Origin: JANNMJ01 sp031397815
Lineage (GTDB): Bacteria; Bacteroidota; Bacteroidia; Cytophagales; Hymenobacteraceae
Assembly (NCBI GenBank): GCA_031397815.1
Contig: JANNMJ010000032.1
Span: 1-5,578 of the forward strand
Length of the DNA: 5,578 nucleotides
Direction of reading: 5' to 3'
Shown here: in pieces, positions 4,958 to 5,578 of the stretch
Layout: each line of letters opens with the position of its first letter
Position numbering within the stretch: the first letter of the stretch is position 1
Made by a program: the position numbers and the translations under genes
The notes under the pieces: model-generated
What the model saw: only the letters and a program-made list of their open reading frames with translations
What the model was told of the DNA's origin: nothing
The model's database searches: none

Positions 4958-5578
4958 ATGAACTCATCGTCTGAATCCGGAAAGCGGCACCGCGTTGGGC
5001 AGCCTCGGCTGTCGGCGTTGGCTCGGATGGAACGCACGCATCCGTTCCTGATGATGCTGTATCTGGGGCTGCTCGGCATCACGGTTCTTTTCGCGATTCT
5101 GATTGCGTCGTACCTGCAATCGCGGTCGCTGCACCCGGTGGGGCCGCGGCCGTTTCCGCGTTTCTTCGCCCTCAGCACCATTTTACTGCTGACCAGCTCG
5201 GCGGTTTTGCGTCCTGCCACGCGGCTCTACCGGAAGGATAACCTGCGGCGCCTCTCGCGAGTGCTCGGCTACACGCTGCTGCTCGGCATCGGGTTCACGG
5301 TGGCGCAAGTGGCCGGTTGGCGCGAGCTGCTCCTCACCGGTACGCCGCTCCGCAAAGCGTCCTCGGGCACGTTCGTATACCTGCTCTCGGCGCTCCACGC
5401 GATGCACTTGCTCCTCGGCATCACGTTCCTCGCGTACTTCTGGCTCCGCACCCGTCACGCCGCCGCCGACGGTGTCCGGATGCTCCTGTTTATCCGCAAC
5501 CCGTACCGCCGCCTCCAGCTCCAGATGCTCCGCCTCTATTGGCATTATATGGACGGGCTATGGGTGGTGTTGTTCCTG
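4958..5578 (+). CDS. Cytochrome c oxidase subunit III-like protein, 3' end outside the window
   Basis: Two hundred and seven codons are visible with no stop, so the gene runs past the window edge. The product is a membrane protein of the heme-copper oxidase subunit III family, a non-catalytic subunit that stabilises the oxidase core in the inner membrane. A basic, Ser-rich N-terminus (1-29) precedes predicted helices at about 30-53, 68-86, 102-121, 138-163 and 197 onward, matching the short five-helix form. Family hallmarks are FALSTILLLTSSAVL (70-84), LGIGFTVAQVAGW (109-121), SGTFVYLLSALHAMHLLLG (136-154) and YWHYMDGLWVVLF (194-206), which corresponds to the usual YWHFVDxxW motif. The frame stays open upstream, but ATG 4958 is the only good start; it follows a pyrimidine-rich tract. 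The rest of an oxidase operon would be expected to the right. Quinol versus cytochrome c oxidase cannot be decided here. Confidence 0.88.
   Translation, partial: MNSSSESGKRHRVGQPRLSALARMERTHPFLMMLYLGLLGITVLFAILIASYLQSRSLHPVGPRPFPRFFALSTILLLTSSAVLRPATRLYRKDNLRRLSRVLGYTLLLGIGFTVAQVAGWRELLLTGTPLRKASSGTFVYLLSALHAMHLLLGITFLAYFWLRTRHAAADGVRMLLFIRNPYRRLQLQMLRLYWHYMDGLWVVLFL

Noticed and set aside
4861..5220. Minus-strand open frames opposite the oxidase subunit gene (also 5183-5545)
   Set aside because: The plus strand gives a clear subunit III protein with helices and hallmark motifs. The minus-strand products are Arg/Glu-rich, low-complexity antisense translations.

Overview
This window looks like GC-rich Bacteroidota DNA, most likely from the Cytophagales and perhaps Hymenobacter-like. 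The family-level placement is inference. The evidence is a DUF4920 lipoprotein (a family I associate mainly with Bacteroidota), the absence of Shine-Dalgarno sequences before the genes, Bacteroidota-type -7 boxes (TAnnTTTG and near matches) upstream of several genes, and a short cytochrome c oxidase subunit III-like protein.

Layout. Positions 1-157 are non-coding. They hold two hairpin-forming inverted repeats and then a textbook intrinsic terminator (86-122) that ends leftward transcription. Four genes then lie on the minus strand, transcribed right to left: a membrane-fusion adaptor lipoprotein (4014-2908), an FtsX/MacB-type ABC permease (2806-1553), a LolD/MacB-type ABC ATPase (1540-848) and a DUF4920 lipoprotein (706-158). 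The first three form a split-gene tripartite exporter in the order adaptor-permease-ATPase. The DUF4920 gene follows after 141 bp containing a strong palindrome, and it has its own possible -7 box. The 101 bp between adaptor and permease carry a degenerate CTCTGTG-type repeat.

A 201-bp divergent intergenic region (4015-4215) holds a perfect TACATTTG -7 box for the exporter operon, with 10-11-bp phased degenerate repeats next to it. Rightward from there come two small unrecognised genes that overlap by 8 bp (4216-4413 and 4406-4780). A 177-bp gap follows with a long GC-rich hairpin and a possible promoter, then the start of a cytochrome c oxidase subunit III-like gene (4958 to the window end, incomplete).

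How the genes work together. ATPase, permease and adaptor should assemble as an inner-membrane ATP-driven exporter or extractor reaching across the periplasm. Its substrate cannot be read from the sequence. The DUF4920 protein is probably a periplasm-facing lipoprotein, and any link to the exporter is only positional. The oxidase subunit belongs to a separate respiratory locus continuing to the right. I see no CRISPR array, transposase, tRNA or rRNA. The most notable points are the phased repeats in the divergent promoter region, pyrimidine/C-rich tracts directly before four of the seven start codons, several palindromic or dispersed-repeat-like intergenic elements, and the coupled pair of unknown small genes.
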